64,000 bases of DNA from contig CAJUTE010000003.1 in the NCBI GenBank assembly GCA_910589555.1, positions 62,001 through 126,000 on the forward strand, in the 5' to 3' direction. Both the position numbers and the translations under genes were made by a program. Below are positions 42,915 to 52,508 of this stretch, piece after piece. Below the pieces are notes generated by a model. It was given only the letters and a program-made list of their open reading frames with translations, was not told the origin of the DNA and ran no database searches. Position 1 is the stretch's first letter, and every line of letters begins with the position of its first letter. The stretch is from an uncultured Muribaculum sp. Lineage in GTDB: Bacteria; Bacteroidota; Bacteroidia; Bacteroidales; Muribaculaceae.

Positions 42915-45542
42915 ATGAACGAATTAGCCAAGACTTACAATCCTTCGGATGTTGAAGACAAGTGGTATAGCTATTGGATGGAGCATGATTTATTTAAATC
43001 AGTTCCCGATCAGCGCGAGCCTTACACTATTGTAATACCTCCGCCAAATGTCACCGGAATCCTCCACATGGGACACATGCTCAACAACACCATACAGGAT
43101 ATCCTCATACGCCGTGCCCGCACCGAAGGCAAAAATGCCCTTTGGGTTCCCGGCACCGACCATGCGGCTATCGCCACCGAGGCGAAAGTCGTGGCAAAAC
43201 TTGCTACTGAAGGCATCAAGAAAAGCGATCTTTCACGCGAAGAATTCCTTAAGCATGCATGGGAATGGAAAGAGAAATATGGCGGAACCATCCTGGAGCA
43301 GCTCAAAAAGCTTGGAGCGTCATGCGACTGGAGCCGCACGGCATTCACCATGGACGACATCCGCTCAAAAAGCGTGATAAAGGTGTTCTGTGAACTATAC
43401 AGAAAAGGACTTATATATCGCGGAAAGCGCATGGTGAACTGGGACCCGAAAGCCTGCACAGCTCTCAGCGACATAGAAGTCATCTATAAGGAGGAGCATA
43501 GCAAACTATATTACCTCCGCTACAAAATAGTAGGAGAAGAGGGATATGCAATTGTTGCCACCACGCGTCCTGAAACAATCATGGGCGATACCGCGATGTG
43601 CATAAATCCCAACGACCCGAAGAACCAGCACCTGAAAGGCAAAAAAGTAATCGTGCCGCTGGTGAACCGTGAGATCCCCGTAATCGAAGATGATTATGTA
43701 GATATTGAATTCGGAACAGGTTGCCTTAAGGTTACGCCGGCTCATGACATGAACGACAATATGCTCGGAGCTAAGCACAATCTTGAAACCATAGACATAT
43801 TCAACGACAACGGCACAATCAGCGAAGCCGCCGGAATGTATGTCGGAATGGACCGCTTCGACGTGCGCAAGCAGATTGCGATCGACCTTCAGGAAGCCGG
43901 ACTCATCGAAAAGATCGAGGACTACGAAAATAAAGTGGGCTATTCGGAACGAAACATCGACACCGCAACAGAGCCGCGCCTGTCAGATCAATGGTTCTTG
44001 AAAATGGAGGATATTTCTCGTCCGGCACATAAAGCCGTGATGGATGATTTCATCAAGTTTGTGCCTGAGAAGTTCAAGAACACCTACAACACATGGATGA
44101 CCGAGATCAAGGACTGGTGTATCTCACGTCAGCTATGGTGGGGACACAGAATACCGGCATATTATCTTGCCGACGGTTCATACGTCGTTGCGGAAACTCC
44201 TGAAAAAGCTCTTGAAGAGGCAATGAGCCTTACCGGAAATGCGGCTCTCACTCTCGACGACCTTCATCAGGATGAAGACTGCCTTGATACCTGGTTCTCT
44301 TCTTGGTTATGGCCAATATCATTGTTCAACGGCATTCTTGACCCGAATAATGAGGAGTTGAAATACTACTACCCCACCACCACTCTTGTCACCGGTCCTG
44401 ACATCATATTCTTCTGGGTGGCTCGAATGATCATCGCCGGATATGAATTTGTCGGAGATATGCCCTTCAAGAATGTCTATTTCACCGGTATAGTCCGCGA
44501 CAAAATCGGACGCAAGATGTCCAAGCAGTTCGGAAACTCCCCCGATCCGCTTGATCTTATCGCCACTTATGGCGCCGACGGCGTGCGCATGGGCATGATG
44601 CTTGCTGCTCCTGCCGGAAACGATGTGCTCTATGATGACAAGCTATGCGAGCAGGGACGCAATTTCTGCAACAAGATATGGAACGCATTCCGTCTTGTCA
44701 AGGGTTGGAACATCGCCGACAGCGAGCAGCCTGAATCATCACGCCTCGCAATAGAGTGGTTTGAGGCGAAGCTCGCCTGCACACTTGATGAGGTTAAGGA
44801 CCTATTCGGCAAATTCCGTTTGTCGGAAGCGCTGATGGCTATCTACCGCCTCTTCTGGGATGAATTCTCATCATGGTATCTTGAGATGATAAAGCCCGCA
44901 TACGGCGAAGCTATTGACCGCAAGTCATACGATGCCACTCTCCGGTTCTTCGACATATTGCTTCGTGTGCTGCATCCTTTCATGCCATTCATCACCGAAG
45001 AGTTGTGGCAACATCTTCAGGAACGCAAAGAGGGAGAATCAATCATGTATGCCGTATTGCCTGACATGCCAACTCCGTCAGAAAGCATTATTTCAGCTAT
45101 GCAGAATGCCAAGGAGGTCATCGTGGGTGTGAGAAGCGTGAGAGCTGAAAAGAATATATCGCCTAAAGACACCCTTGAATTGAATGTGCTTGGCGACTGG
45201 GATGCCACTCTCGACACGGTGATAAAGAAACTTGCCAATCTGTCGGCAATCAATCCGAATATGGCAAAGGATCCTGCCGCTGCGATATTCATGATCGGCA
45301 CCAAGGAATTCAATGTGCCTGTCACATCATCAATTGATGTCGAGGCTGAACTTGCAAAGCTCAATAAGGACTTGCTCTACTATCAGGATTTCTTGGATAA
45401 AGTAAAGAAAAAACTCTCCAACGAGCGATTCGTGAACAATGCTCCGGAAGCTGTGGTTGCCGTAGAACGCAACAAACAACGCGACGCTGAATCAAAAATT
45501 TCGACCATAAAAGCGAGCATCGAAGCACTGCAAGGAAAATAA
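42915..45542 (+). CDS. valS: Valyl-tRNA synthetase
   Basis: An 875-residue class I synthetase. HMGH is at residues 51-54 in PPPNVTGILHMGHMLNN. The editing (CP1) domain includes TTRPETIMGDTAMCINP and GTGCLKVTPAHDMND. KMSKQ is at 534-538 in GRKMSKQFGNSPDPLDL, the usual ValRS form. The anticodon domain follows, and the C-terminal coiled-coil arm is AELAKLNKDLLYYQDFLDKV. It charges tRNA-Val. Own promoter and terminator, hence monocistronic. Confidence 0.97.
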   Translation: MNELAKTYNPSDVEDKWYSYWMEHDLFKSVPDQREPYTIVIPPPNVTGILHMGHMLNNTIQDILIRRARTEGKNALWVPGTDHAAIATEAKVVAKLATEGIKKSDLSREEFLKHAWEWKEKYGGTILEQLKKLGASCDWSRTAFTMDDIRSKSVIKVFCELYRKGLIYRGKRMVNWDPKACTALSDIEVIYKEEHSKLYYLRYKIVGEEGYAIVATTRPETIMGDTAMCINPNDPKNQHLKGKKVIVPLVNREIPVIEDDYVDIEFGTGCLKVTPAHDMNDNMLGAKHNLETIDIFNDNGTISEAAGMYVGMDRFDVRKQIAIDLQEAGLIEKIEDYENKVGYSERNIDTATEPRLSDQWFLKMEDISRPAHKAVMDDFIKFVPEKFKNTYNTWMTEIKDWCISRQLWWGHRIPAYYLADGSYVVAETPEKALEEAMSLTGNAALTLDDLHQDEDCLDTWFSSWLWPISLFNGILDPNNEELKYYYPTTTLVTGPDIIFFWVARMIIAGYEFVGDMPFKNVYFTGIVRDKIGRKMSKQFGNSPDPLDLIATYGADGVRMGMMLAAPAGNDVLYDDKLCEQGRNFCNKIWNAFRLVKGWNIADSEQPESSRLAIEWFEAKLACTLDEVKDLFGKFRLSEALMAIYRLFWDEFSSWYLEMIKPAYGEAIDRKSYDATLRFFDILLRVLHPFMPFITEELWQHLQERKEGESIMYAVLPDMPTPSESIISAMQNAKEVIVGVRSVRAEKNISPKDTLELNVLGDWDATLDTVIKKLANLSAINPNMAKDPAAAIFMIGTKEFNVPVTSSIDVEAELAKLNKDLLYYQDFLDKVKKKLSNERFVNNAPEAVVAVERNKQRDAESKISTIKASIEALQGK

Positions 45543-45568
45543 TATTGACAATTACATCTCTATCATTC

Positions 45569-45621
45569 AGCGAGAAACGCATTAATATGTTTTTAAACAT
45601 AAGTGCGTTTCTCGCTTTTTT
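45569..45621 (+). terminator. valS terminator
   Basis: AGCGAGAAACGCA and TGCGTTTCTCGCT flank a long A/T-rich loop and are followed by a T-run. Confidence 0.85.
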
Positions 45622-45685
45622 CAATAAAATTTCATAATTTGCGTTTGGATAAAAACTTTTTAGATAATTAAAACTCTCTAATAAC

Positions 45686-47842
45686 ATGAAGGTTTACCAA
45701 ACTAATGAAATCAAGAACATAGCCTTGCTTGGAAGCAAAGGCTCGGGAAAAACCACACTTGCGGAGTCAATGCTCTTTGAGTGTGGAGTTATAAAACGTC
45801 GCGGCACTGTGGAAGCAGGCAACACCGTCAGTGACTATTTTCCGGTGGAGAAAGAGTATGGCTACTCTGTATTCTCTACCATTTTTTATGCCGAGTTCGG
45901 AGGAAAGAAGCTGAATGTGATTGACTGCCCCGGAAGTGATGACTTCGTGGGAAATGCCATCACAGCTCTTAATGTCACCGATACGGGTGTGATACTTATC
46001 GACGCTCAATATGGCGTGGAGGTCGGCACTCAGAATATATTCCGCACCACCGCTTCTTTAAAGAAGCCGGTTATTTTCGCTCTCAATCAACTTGACGGCG
46101 AGAAAGCCGATTACGAACACGTGATTGAGCAGATGAGAGAAATTTTCGGTCCGAAAATCACTCCCATACAATATCCTCTAAGTGTAGGTCCCGGTTTCAA
46201 CGCCATGATTGACGTGCTTCTCATGAAGAAATACTCATGGGGACCTGATGGCGGCGTACCCACTATTGAAGAGATTCCGGCAGAAGAAATGGATCGTGCC
46301 AAGGAACTGCATCAGGCTCTCGTTGAAGCAGCCGCTGAAAACGATGAGACATTGATGGAAAAATTCTTTGATCAAGGTCACCTCACCGAGGATGAAATGC
46401 GAGAAGGTATCCGCAAGGGGCTCGTTGACCGCTCGATTCTTCCGGTGTTCTGCGTGAGCGCTCTCAAAGACATGGGTGTGCGCCGCATGATGGAATTCCT
46501 TGGCAATGTGGTGCCGTTCGTTGAAGATATGCCGGCTCCGGTCGACACTGAAGGTGAAGAGATCAAGCCCGACAGCAACGGTCCGTTATCCTTATTCATG
46601 TTCAAGACTACCGTTGAACCACACATCGGAGAAGTCAGCTACTTCAAGGTGATGAGCGGAACCCTTACCCCCGGCGTGGACCTTACAAATGTTGACCGAG
46701 GCAGCAAAGAGCGCATCGCGCAGATATTCTGCGTGTGCGGACAAATCAAGACTCAGGTCGACAAGTTATGTGCCGGCGATATAGGCGCCACAGTTAAATT
46801 GAAAGATGCCCGTACAGGAAACACTCTTGATGAAAAGGGTTGCGAATATAGATTCGATTTCATCAAATATCCGGCACCGAAATATCAACGTGCAATCCGA
46901 CCCGTCACCGAAAGCGATGCTGAAAAGCTAAGTGAAATCCTGACTCGTATGCACGAAGAGGATCCCACTTGGGAAATTCAGCAATCAAAAGAGTTGAAGC
47001 AGACAATTCTGTCAGGACAAGGCGAATTCCATTTACGCACATTGAAATGGCGTGTAGAGAATAATGATAAACTCCCAATCATATTTGAGGAACCCAAAAT
47101 CCCCTATCGCGAGACTATCACTAAAGCAGCACGTGCTGACTATCGCCATAAAAAGCAGTCGGGCGGAGCAGGACAATTCGGAGAAGTACACCTCATAATT
47201 GAGCCGTATTACGAAGGAATGCCGGCTCCTGACACCTACAAATTCGGCAATCAGGAGTTCAAGATGAACGTGCGCGACACTCAGGAGATTCCATTGGAAT
47301 GGGGCGGAAAACTGGTGGTTCACAATTGTATCGTAGGCTGCGCTATCGACGCACGCTTTATTCCGGCAATTGTGAAAGGCTTGATGGATCGCATGGAACA
47401 GGGACCTCTCACCGGATCATACGCAAGAGACGTGCGTGTGTGCATCTATGATGGAAAAATGCACCCCGTAGACTCTAATGAAATATCATTCCGTCTCGCC
47501 GGCCGTCATGCATTCAGCGAAGCGTTCCGCAATTCCAATCCGAAAATCCTGGAACCCGTGTATGATGTAGACGTTATGGTTCCTGCCGATGTGATGGGCG
47601 ATGTCATGAGCGACCTGCAAGGACGCAGAGCCATCATTATGGGAATGTCAAGCGAAAACGGATTTGAAAAGATTTCCGCACGCGTTCCGTTGAAAGAGAT
47701 GTCAAGCTACTCCACTGCTTTAAGCTCTATAACAGGAGGACGATCATCATTCACTATGAAGTTCTCTTCCTACGAACTTGTTCCATCGGATGTTCAGGAA
47801 AAGCTACTCAAAGCTTATGCCGAAGCAAATTCAGAAGATTAA
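45686..47842 (+). CDS. Elongation factor G paralogue (EF-G2 type) with altered GTPase motifs
   Basis: A 718-residue protein with all five EF-G domains. The P-loop is GSKGSGKTT (16-24). Switch II reads DCPGSDDF (80-87), so the catalytic His of DTPGHVDF is Ser84. The switch I RGIT motif is absent (EKEYGYSVF in its place). NKxD is NQLD (134-137). Domains II to V look intact, with QSGGAGQFGEVHL in domain IV. Family knowledge: Bacteroides has an EF-G2 reported to support translation without GTP hydrolysis and to be needed for gut colonisation. This protein fits that type. It is not the canonical fusA. Confidence 0.9.
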   Translation: MKVYQTNEIKNIALLGSKGSGKTTLAESMLFECGVIKRRGTVEAGNTVSDYFPVEKEYGYSVFSTIFYAEFGGKKLNVIDCPGSDDFVGNAITALNVTDTGVILIDAQYGVEVGTQNIFRTTASLKKPVIFALNQLDGEKADYEHVIEQMREIFGPKITPIQYPLSVGPGFNAMIDVLLMKKYSWGPDGGVPTIEEIPAEEMDRAKELHQALVEAAAENDETLMEKFFDQGHLTEDEMREGIRKGLVDRSILPVFCVSALKDMGVRRMMEFLGNVVPFVEDMPAPVDTEGEEIKPDSNGPLSLFMFKTTVEPHIGEVSYFKVMSGTLTPGVDLTNVDRGSKERIAQIFCVCGQIKTQVDKLCAGDIGATVKLKDARTGNTLDEKGCEYRFDFIKYPAPKYQRAIRPVTESDAEKLSEILTRMHEEDPTWEIQQSKELKQTILSGQGEFHLRTLKWRVENNDKLPIIFEEPKIPYRETITKAARADYRHKKQSGGAGQFGEVHLIIEPYYEGMPAPDTYKFGNQEFKMNVRDTQEIPLEWGGKLVVHNCIVGCAIDARFIPAIVKGLMDRMEQGPLTGSYARDVRVCIYDGKMHPVDSNEISFRLAGRHAFSEAFRNSNPKILEPVYDVDVMVPADVMGDVMSDLQGRRAIIMGMSSENGFEKISARVPLKEMSSYSTALSSITGGRSSFTMKFSSYELVPSDVQEKLLKAYAEANSED

Positions 47843-47864
47843 TATTTTCACTTCCATACCTAAC

Positions 47865-47898
47865 AGAACAGGTCCTGCCGAGAGGCAAGACCTGTTCT
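47865..47898 (+). terminator. EF-G2 gene terminator
   Basis: AGAACAGGTC-c-TGCC, GAGA tetraloop, GGCA-a-GACCTGTTCT. A stable hairpin followed by a T-rich stretch. Confidence 0.8.
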
Positions 47899-47934
47899 AC
47901 TTTATTATAATGCTAATTAATTCTGCTGATGTTA

Positions 47935-48594
47935 TTACAACAATCCGTTTCCGGCTTTAATTATATCAACCATTATCGGTCTTAACCCGCCTACAAAACA
48001 TTCAACAGCGATAACCATAAGAATCAGCCCCATCAAACGCATCATCACATTATTGCCGGTCTCTCCAAGAATTCCCACGAGCTTGGTTGATGCTCTCAAT
48101 ATGAGATAAGTCACAAGATAAATCACTGCAATACTTAATATAAGAGTAAGCTTCATCTGCCATGTGTTGGCATCCTCCATAAGCATAATGCCGTTGGCTA
48201 TCGCACCGGGACCGCAAAGCATGGGTATTGACAGTGGAGTTATAGAAATATCATTGGCATATACTTTTACCTCTTCATCTTTAAGCTTAGTATTGGAATA
48301 TTGAGCATGTAGCATATCATAACCAATCTTCATTATTATAATGCCTGCCGCTATCCTGAACCCGTTAGCCGAGATACCAAATAATGAAAACAGGATTTGT
48401 CCACACACTGTGAATCCAATCAATATTATAAAGGATATCACAGTCGCTCGTTTCACTATCTGATTACGTTGGTCATAGTCCATTCCTTTTGTCATGGACA
48501 GCAACACAGGCATAGTGCCAAGCGGATTGGTGAGCGTAAAAAACGAAGTCAAGCATATAAATGCGAAAGGGAGCAAATTGTCCATATACACCAT
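47935..48594 (-). CDS. MarC/NAAT family inner-membrane protein
   Basis: A 219-residue protein with about six membrane helices. The opening AFICLTSFFTLTNPLGTMPV is the MarC family signature. PLSIPMLCGPGAIANGIML and MMRLMGLILMVIAVECFV are later conserved segments. The family was once linked to multiple antibiotic resistance, but the function is unproven. Monocistronic, with TAATTTTG at 48609-48616. It is convergent with the EF-G2 gene. Confidence 0.9.
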   Translation of the reverse strand: MVYMDNLLPFAFICLTSFFTLTNPLGTMPVLLSMTKGMDYDQRNQIVKRATVISFIILIGFTVCGQILFSLFGISANGFRIAAGIIIMKIGYDMLHAQYSNTKLKDEEVKVYANDISITPLSIPMLCGPGAIANGIMLMEDANTWQMKLTLILSIAVIYLVTYLILRASTKLVGILGETGNNVMMRLMGLILMVIAVECFVGGLRPIMVDIIKAGNGLL

Positions 48595-48608
48595 GTTTAA
48601 GGTTGCGG

Positions 48609-48616
48609 CAAAATTA
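48609..48616 (-). promoter_or_regulatory. marC promoter -7 element
   Basis: TAATTTTG on the minus strand, about 14 nt upstream of the marC ATG. Confidence 0.6.
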
Positions 48617-48730
48617 ATACTATTTTTTTTCTCCGCTATAATATGACAATGATTTTTTCAGAAAAAAATCGCGCTATCGCTTAATTCTTATCAATCTTAT
48701 ATCATGAACAAGCAATCAAATCACAATATC

Positions 48731-50035
48731 TCACTCTTTTACATCATCATGATGATTTTCATCCATGTTCTTTCGGGTGAATTCATGCCACTGTCTGTTC
48801 CAGCTCCTTTTAGCCCGCACGCTACCTATCCCGGTCGCCGTTTTCAGCAATTGCAACACTCGATGTCCGAAATTTCGCTTTACCACCTCCCTTCCAATCA
48901 ATCTATGGTCGGGAGCAGTCTCCAGTCTCACACCCTCCTTATTCACATTGTTCACCCGTTCAACAAGCTCTTGAATTGACGGCTGCAACTCGGGAGCTTC
49001 CATAGGTTCATATATATCAATTTTATCTAAATCAAACTTTCTGTTTTCCCATTTCTTTGCTTCCTTCACAGTGATGTACTCCTTATCAAGCACATATACC
49101 TCACCATAGGTACTCACAAAAAAGCGCTGATCCACACGATTGAACCTGAACATATCATGGCCTCTGCCATTTGACTATATATTAAATGAATATCCGGTAA
49201 GATCTGTCGGAGAAACGGCATCTGCCACGATATCAGCATAACGATACCTCACTCTGAAATTTTCAAAGTCCAATCTTCTTCGAAAAAATCCTGATAAATT
49301 AGGAACCCACTTCCTGCTTGCTGTATCAGCGAGCACATTCACATCGACAGTCACTTTATCATCACTCTTAACCCATATTTCAGTCGGACTATATTTACCG
49401 AAGAGTGTATCATTGCTGCATTTTCCGTTCAGTATCTTTTCCGGTAATTTTTCAATCGGAGGCATACCCACCCAATCTGACCATGAAAAATGATAATTAC
49501 TCTTATCGCTTACACTGTCAAGCTCATTGCCGTTTGTAAAACGATAATAAGACTTTGCTTTCAAAACTCTCGGGTTAGACCAACCTTTGAATCTCACATT
49601 TTTATCAGATGGCAGCATATAATCCACCATCTTTTCCCGAAAAAGAAACACCGTATCAGTATAGGTGGTCAATGTGGAATATTCCCTTACATAAGCAAGA
49701 ATATGCATTACTTTATGCCGCCGCGACTCAACCACCACTTCGGGCAACTCTGAAAAATTTTCCTTAAGGAAAACTGTATCTACGCTTGATGCCGAGACTA
49801 AACCATCGTTGAATCCAAGATATCTGACAGTGATAGGATAACTGCTATCTGATATATACGGCATTTTGCCATTAGAGTCGCAAATAGCGATCGCATTGCC
49901 GTGGCGGTCAAATATCGTCGCGTTAGGCAATGGCGCATGCGTGACTGAATCTGCAACAATAACACACCTCGCATGCCCCTCCATGACAAACACAGAAAGC
50001 AGACACGCTGATATGACAATGAGATATCGGAGCAT
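48731..50035 (-). pseudogene. CarboxypepD_reg-like secreted protein interrupted by one in-frame TAG
   Basis: The frame from ATG 50035 codes a signal peptide (LIVISACLLSVFVMEGHA) and a carboxypeptidase-regulatory-like domain (TIFDRHGNAIAICDSNG, ITVRYLGFNDG). Conserved downstream text follows (YSTLTTYTDTVFLFREKMVD, FKGWSNPRVLKAKSYYRF), up to TGYSFNI. A TAG at 49175-49177 then stops it (286 codons before the stop). The same frame, without any shift, continues SNGRGHDMFRFNRVD for another 147 codons to 48731. The continuation, including LDKEYITVKEAKKWENRKF, looks like the true C-terminal part. Full length would be 434 residues. Either a recent nonsense mutation or a sequencing error. Reinitiation at ATG 49153 is possible. 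Confidence 0.8.
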
Positions 50036-50063
50036 ACTTCATCACACAGTTGACCATTTCCCG

Positions 50064-50071
50064 CAAAGTTA
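50064..50071 (-). promoter_or_regulatory. Promoter -7 element of the interrupted gene
   Basis: TAACTTTG on the minus strand, about 28 nt before the ATG. The promoter looks intact, so the break is recent. Confidence 0.65.
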
Positions 50072-50139
50072 ACGCAAAAACCTCACAATCACAACAATTC
50101 AACGACAAATACACACCTGAATAAAGCCACTAAAAACGA

Positions 50140-50164
50140 CGGCACACCCGATAAGGATGTGCCG
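50140..50164 (-). terminator. WG-repeat gene terminator
   Basis: CGGCACA and TGTGCCG flank an 11-nt loop. On the minus strand it runs into TCGTTTTT. Confidence 0.7.
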
Positions 50165-50189
50165 AAAATATATCATTGCAAATTAATTC

Positions 50190-52364
50190 TTAGCGATAGG
50201 TTGCTTGTGCCACGGGAGCCGGCTGTGTCGCTACAGGTTGAGCGGCATTTGTCTGCGGTCGTGCCGATTGATAATATCCACCGCTTACTGGAACTGCCTG
50301 CACCGGCGACTGTGATTGCGGCTGCGGTTGTGCATATACCTGCGGTTGTGTGTAAACCGGTGCCGGCTGCTGTGACTGCATCATAGGCTGTGCCACCTGC
50401 TGTGGTTGAGCGTATGCCGGAGTTTGCGGCATGGGCTGTTGCATCGGTTGAGCCACTTGCTGCGGCTGCATCACCTGCTGAGGTTGAGAATACATCTGAT
50501 TCTGCGGCATTGCCTGAGGTATGTTCTGCGATTGTGCATAAGCAGCGTTCTGAGGCTGAACTTGCATGGGCTGTTGCACCATTCCCTGCATCTGTGACTG
50601 CGCATATCCTGTGGTCATCTGAGGAGTCTGACCGTAAAGTTGCTGCTGCGGGCCCGGAGCTGACGGAAGTGTAGGATCGGGAGCATCAGTCTTAAGGACA
50701 TCTATTTTCCCAAGATTAGCGCGGTCTACTATCAATTCAAAGGGATATTGCACGGTAGGACAACCGGCTTCTGTAACCAACACAGTGAATGAAGCATTAT
50801 TACCGGTCACTGAACCCATTTGGAATGAATAGCGGTTTTCAGTCTTCTTTTCAACAGGGAGCAGCATATTGTCAGGACCTACGACATCCACTCTTCTGTA
50901 GTACATACCGTTATCATCACCTGCGCTCCAACCCTTGTTCAAGTCAAGGTCAACCAATATTCTGTCGGTAGTATTAGGCACGAGACCTGTTCCGGCAACC
51001 TTCACATCATAATCCCTGATATACCATGCCGGAACTCTCACGGGAAAATCGGCTGACAAAAGTCCGTCATACTTAAGGGCAAATTTGTATTCATAGGTCT
51101 GTAGAGCGTCTGACGCGTCAGCCGGAATAGCTATGCGGCAATCGTAGCTCAACGAATTTCCCTCTATACTTTTGTTCTCTTTTCTTGTATCTATCTGAAT
51201 GTCACAAGTATTTGTTCTATCGATTATACGAGCATTCTCGCAATTTATGTACGAGGGCATCACCATTGTCAAATTGCCATTATAGAATTGATGGTTAAAA
51301 CCAATCGGCTCATTATTGTTAAGCTTGAATACAAGCTGATTGTCGGTATCGATAACAACCACGCCATATTCACCGTCACGAGCGACCACCGCGCGATTTC
51401 CACAAAGCATTCCCACTTCATCAAACTGCGGAGGAAGAATCACGTCACCTCTGAAGGTCAATCCATAAAGCCCGTTGTCCTCTATAGTGGCAAGGTTAGT
51501 CTTATACTCCGGTTCTTTATCTGATTGCAATTTAAAGTCTTCGGGATCCTTTCCTGTAAGTTCAATTCTGCGCAGTCTCATCGAACGGTCAAATCGGAAC
51601 AATCCGTTCTTGGCGCCAAGCACATAACCCGATTCACCATCAGGAACAGGAATCACCTCTTTTCTCAGCATCTCTACCGCAGACTTCTTTACATCCGACG
51701 GATCAAGAGCCAAAGGAACCGCCATCATTGAAGAGCCATCAATAGTGTACACTTTCTTTTTAGCGATGCAGATAGCCTTTCCATTATTGAAAGATGAGAT
51801 GAAAGAGATATCACCCGGCTCAACTCCGGAGATAGGAATTATATCAAACGACGGATTAATTACGTCAAACTGCAACTCACCCGAAGCTTCCGAAGAGACA
51901 CTCCTTGCCACTGCTTTACCTTCATAGAATGGATAAGCGTCGATAAACGGACCCACAAGCCTATCGCCGGTAGTATTAAGGTAAAAATAGCTGCCATCCT
52001 TCAGCACCGGCATGAATCCGGATGAAAATCCCCCCATTCCCGGGACTATTTCGTATCCTCCTTTGGTCACATCTTGAATTTTGCCGTTATAATCGACGAT
52101 AGCCACAAACTTGCCATCTTTAATAACCGGGGCATGCCCCTCGGAAAATGGCATGATGCTATCATATTCCATTGGCAAGACTGCATTGCCAGAACCGTCA
52201 ATCAGCCCGACTTTACCTTGTTGCTTGATTTGATACAATCCGCTTTCCAGCAGCTTTATGTTCTCATATTTGGGGAGAACAGCCCACTTGGCAACTTGCG
52301 CAGAGGCAGAAGGTGCAATAAGACAGCCTAATATAAAGGCATTAACCAAACGATCGTACTTCAT
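50190..52364 (-). CDS. Secreted WG-repeat protein with Gln/Pro-rich tail
   Basis: A 724-residue protein with a signal peptide (VNAFILGCLIAPSASAQ). The N-terminal ~370 residues are WG-type beta repeats (GKVGLIDGSGNAVLPMEYDS, FVAIVDYNGKI, NGLYGLTFRGDVILPPQFDE, DGEYGVVVIDTDN). A beta-rich middle follows (residues ~400-590, Cys-poor). The last ~150 residues are low-complexity Q/P/A/M (for example AQPQQVAQPM). WG repeats form a beta-propeller-like fold of unknown function. ATG 52364 was preferred over the TTG four codons upstream. The tail may be disordered or a surface anchor. Confidence 0.82.
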   Translation of the reverse strand: MKYDRLVNAFILGCLIAPSASAQVAKWAVLPKYENIKLLESGLYQIKQQGKVGLIDGSGNAVLPMEYDSIMPFSEGHAPVIKDGKFVAIVDYNGKIQDVTKGGYEIVPGMGGFSSGFMPVLKDGSYFYLNTTGDRLVGPFIDAYPFYEGKAVARSVSSEASGELQFDVINPSFDIIPISGVEPGDISFISSFNNGKAICIAKKKVYTIDGSSMMAVPLALDPSDVKKSAVEMLRKEVIPVPDGESGYVLGAKNGLFRFDRSMRLRRIELTGKDPEDFKLQSDKEPEYKTNLATIEDNGLYGLTFRGDVILPPQFDEVGMLCGNRAVVARDGEYGVVVIDTDNQLVFKLNNNEPIGFNHQFYNGNLTMVMPSYINCENARIIDRTNTCDIQIDTRKENKSIEGNSLSYDCRIAIPADASDALQTYEYKFALKYDGLLSADFPVRVPAWYIRDYDVKVAGTGLVPNTTDRILVDLDLNKGWSAGDDNGMYYRRVDVVGPDNMLLPVEKKTENRYSFQMGSVTGNNASFTVLVTEAGCPTVQYPFELIVDRANLGKIDVLKTDAPDPTLPSAPGPQQQLYGQTPQMTTGYAQSQMQGMVQQPMQVQPQNAAYAQSQNIPQAMPQNQMYSQPQQVMQPQQVAQPMQQPMPQTPAYAQPQQVAQPMMQSQQPAPVYTQPQVYAQPQPQSQSPVQAVPVSGGYYQSARPQTNAAQPVATQPAPVAQATYR

Positions 52365-52508
52365 TTTTCTCGTCAATTAATTTTTCACTCTTTTTTTAAC
52401 AACTATGCATCTAAAGCCTCATTTAATTAATAATTGAAACTAATAAACGCTTTTAATTATTAAACCAAGAATTTGAATTCAAGTTCACGACGGGTGTGTG
52501 AAGATTTA

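Noticed and set aside
48704..48979. 91-codon plus-strand frame near marC
   Set aside because: It lies opposite the C-terminal part of the TAG-interrupted gene, which reads as conserved protein on the minus strand.
49175..49177. TAG recoding as a sense codon
   Set aside because: TAG is the normal stop of metG, sufS, pth and others here, so a nonsense mutation or base-call error is simpler.
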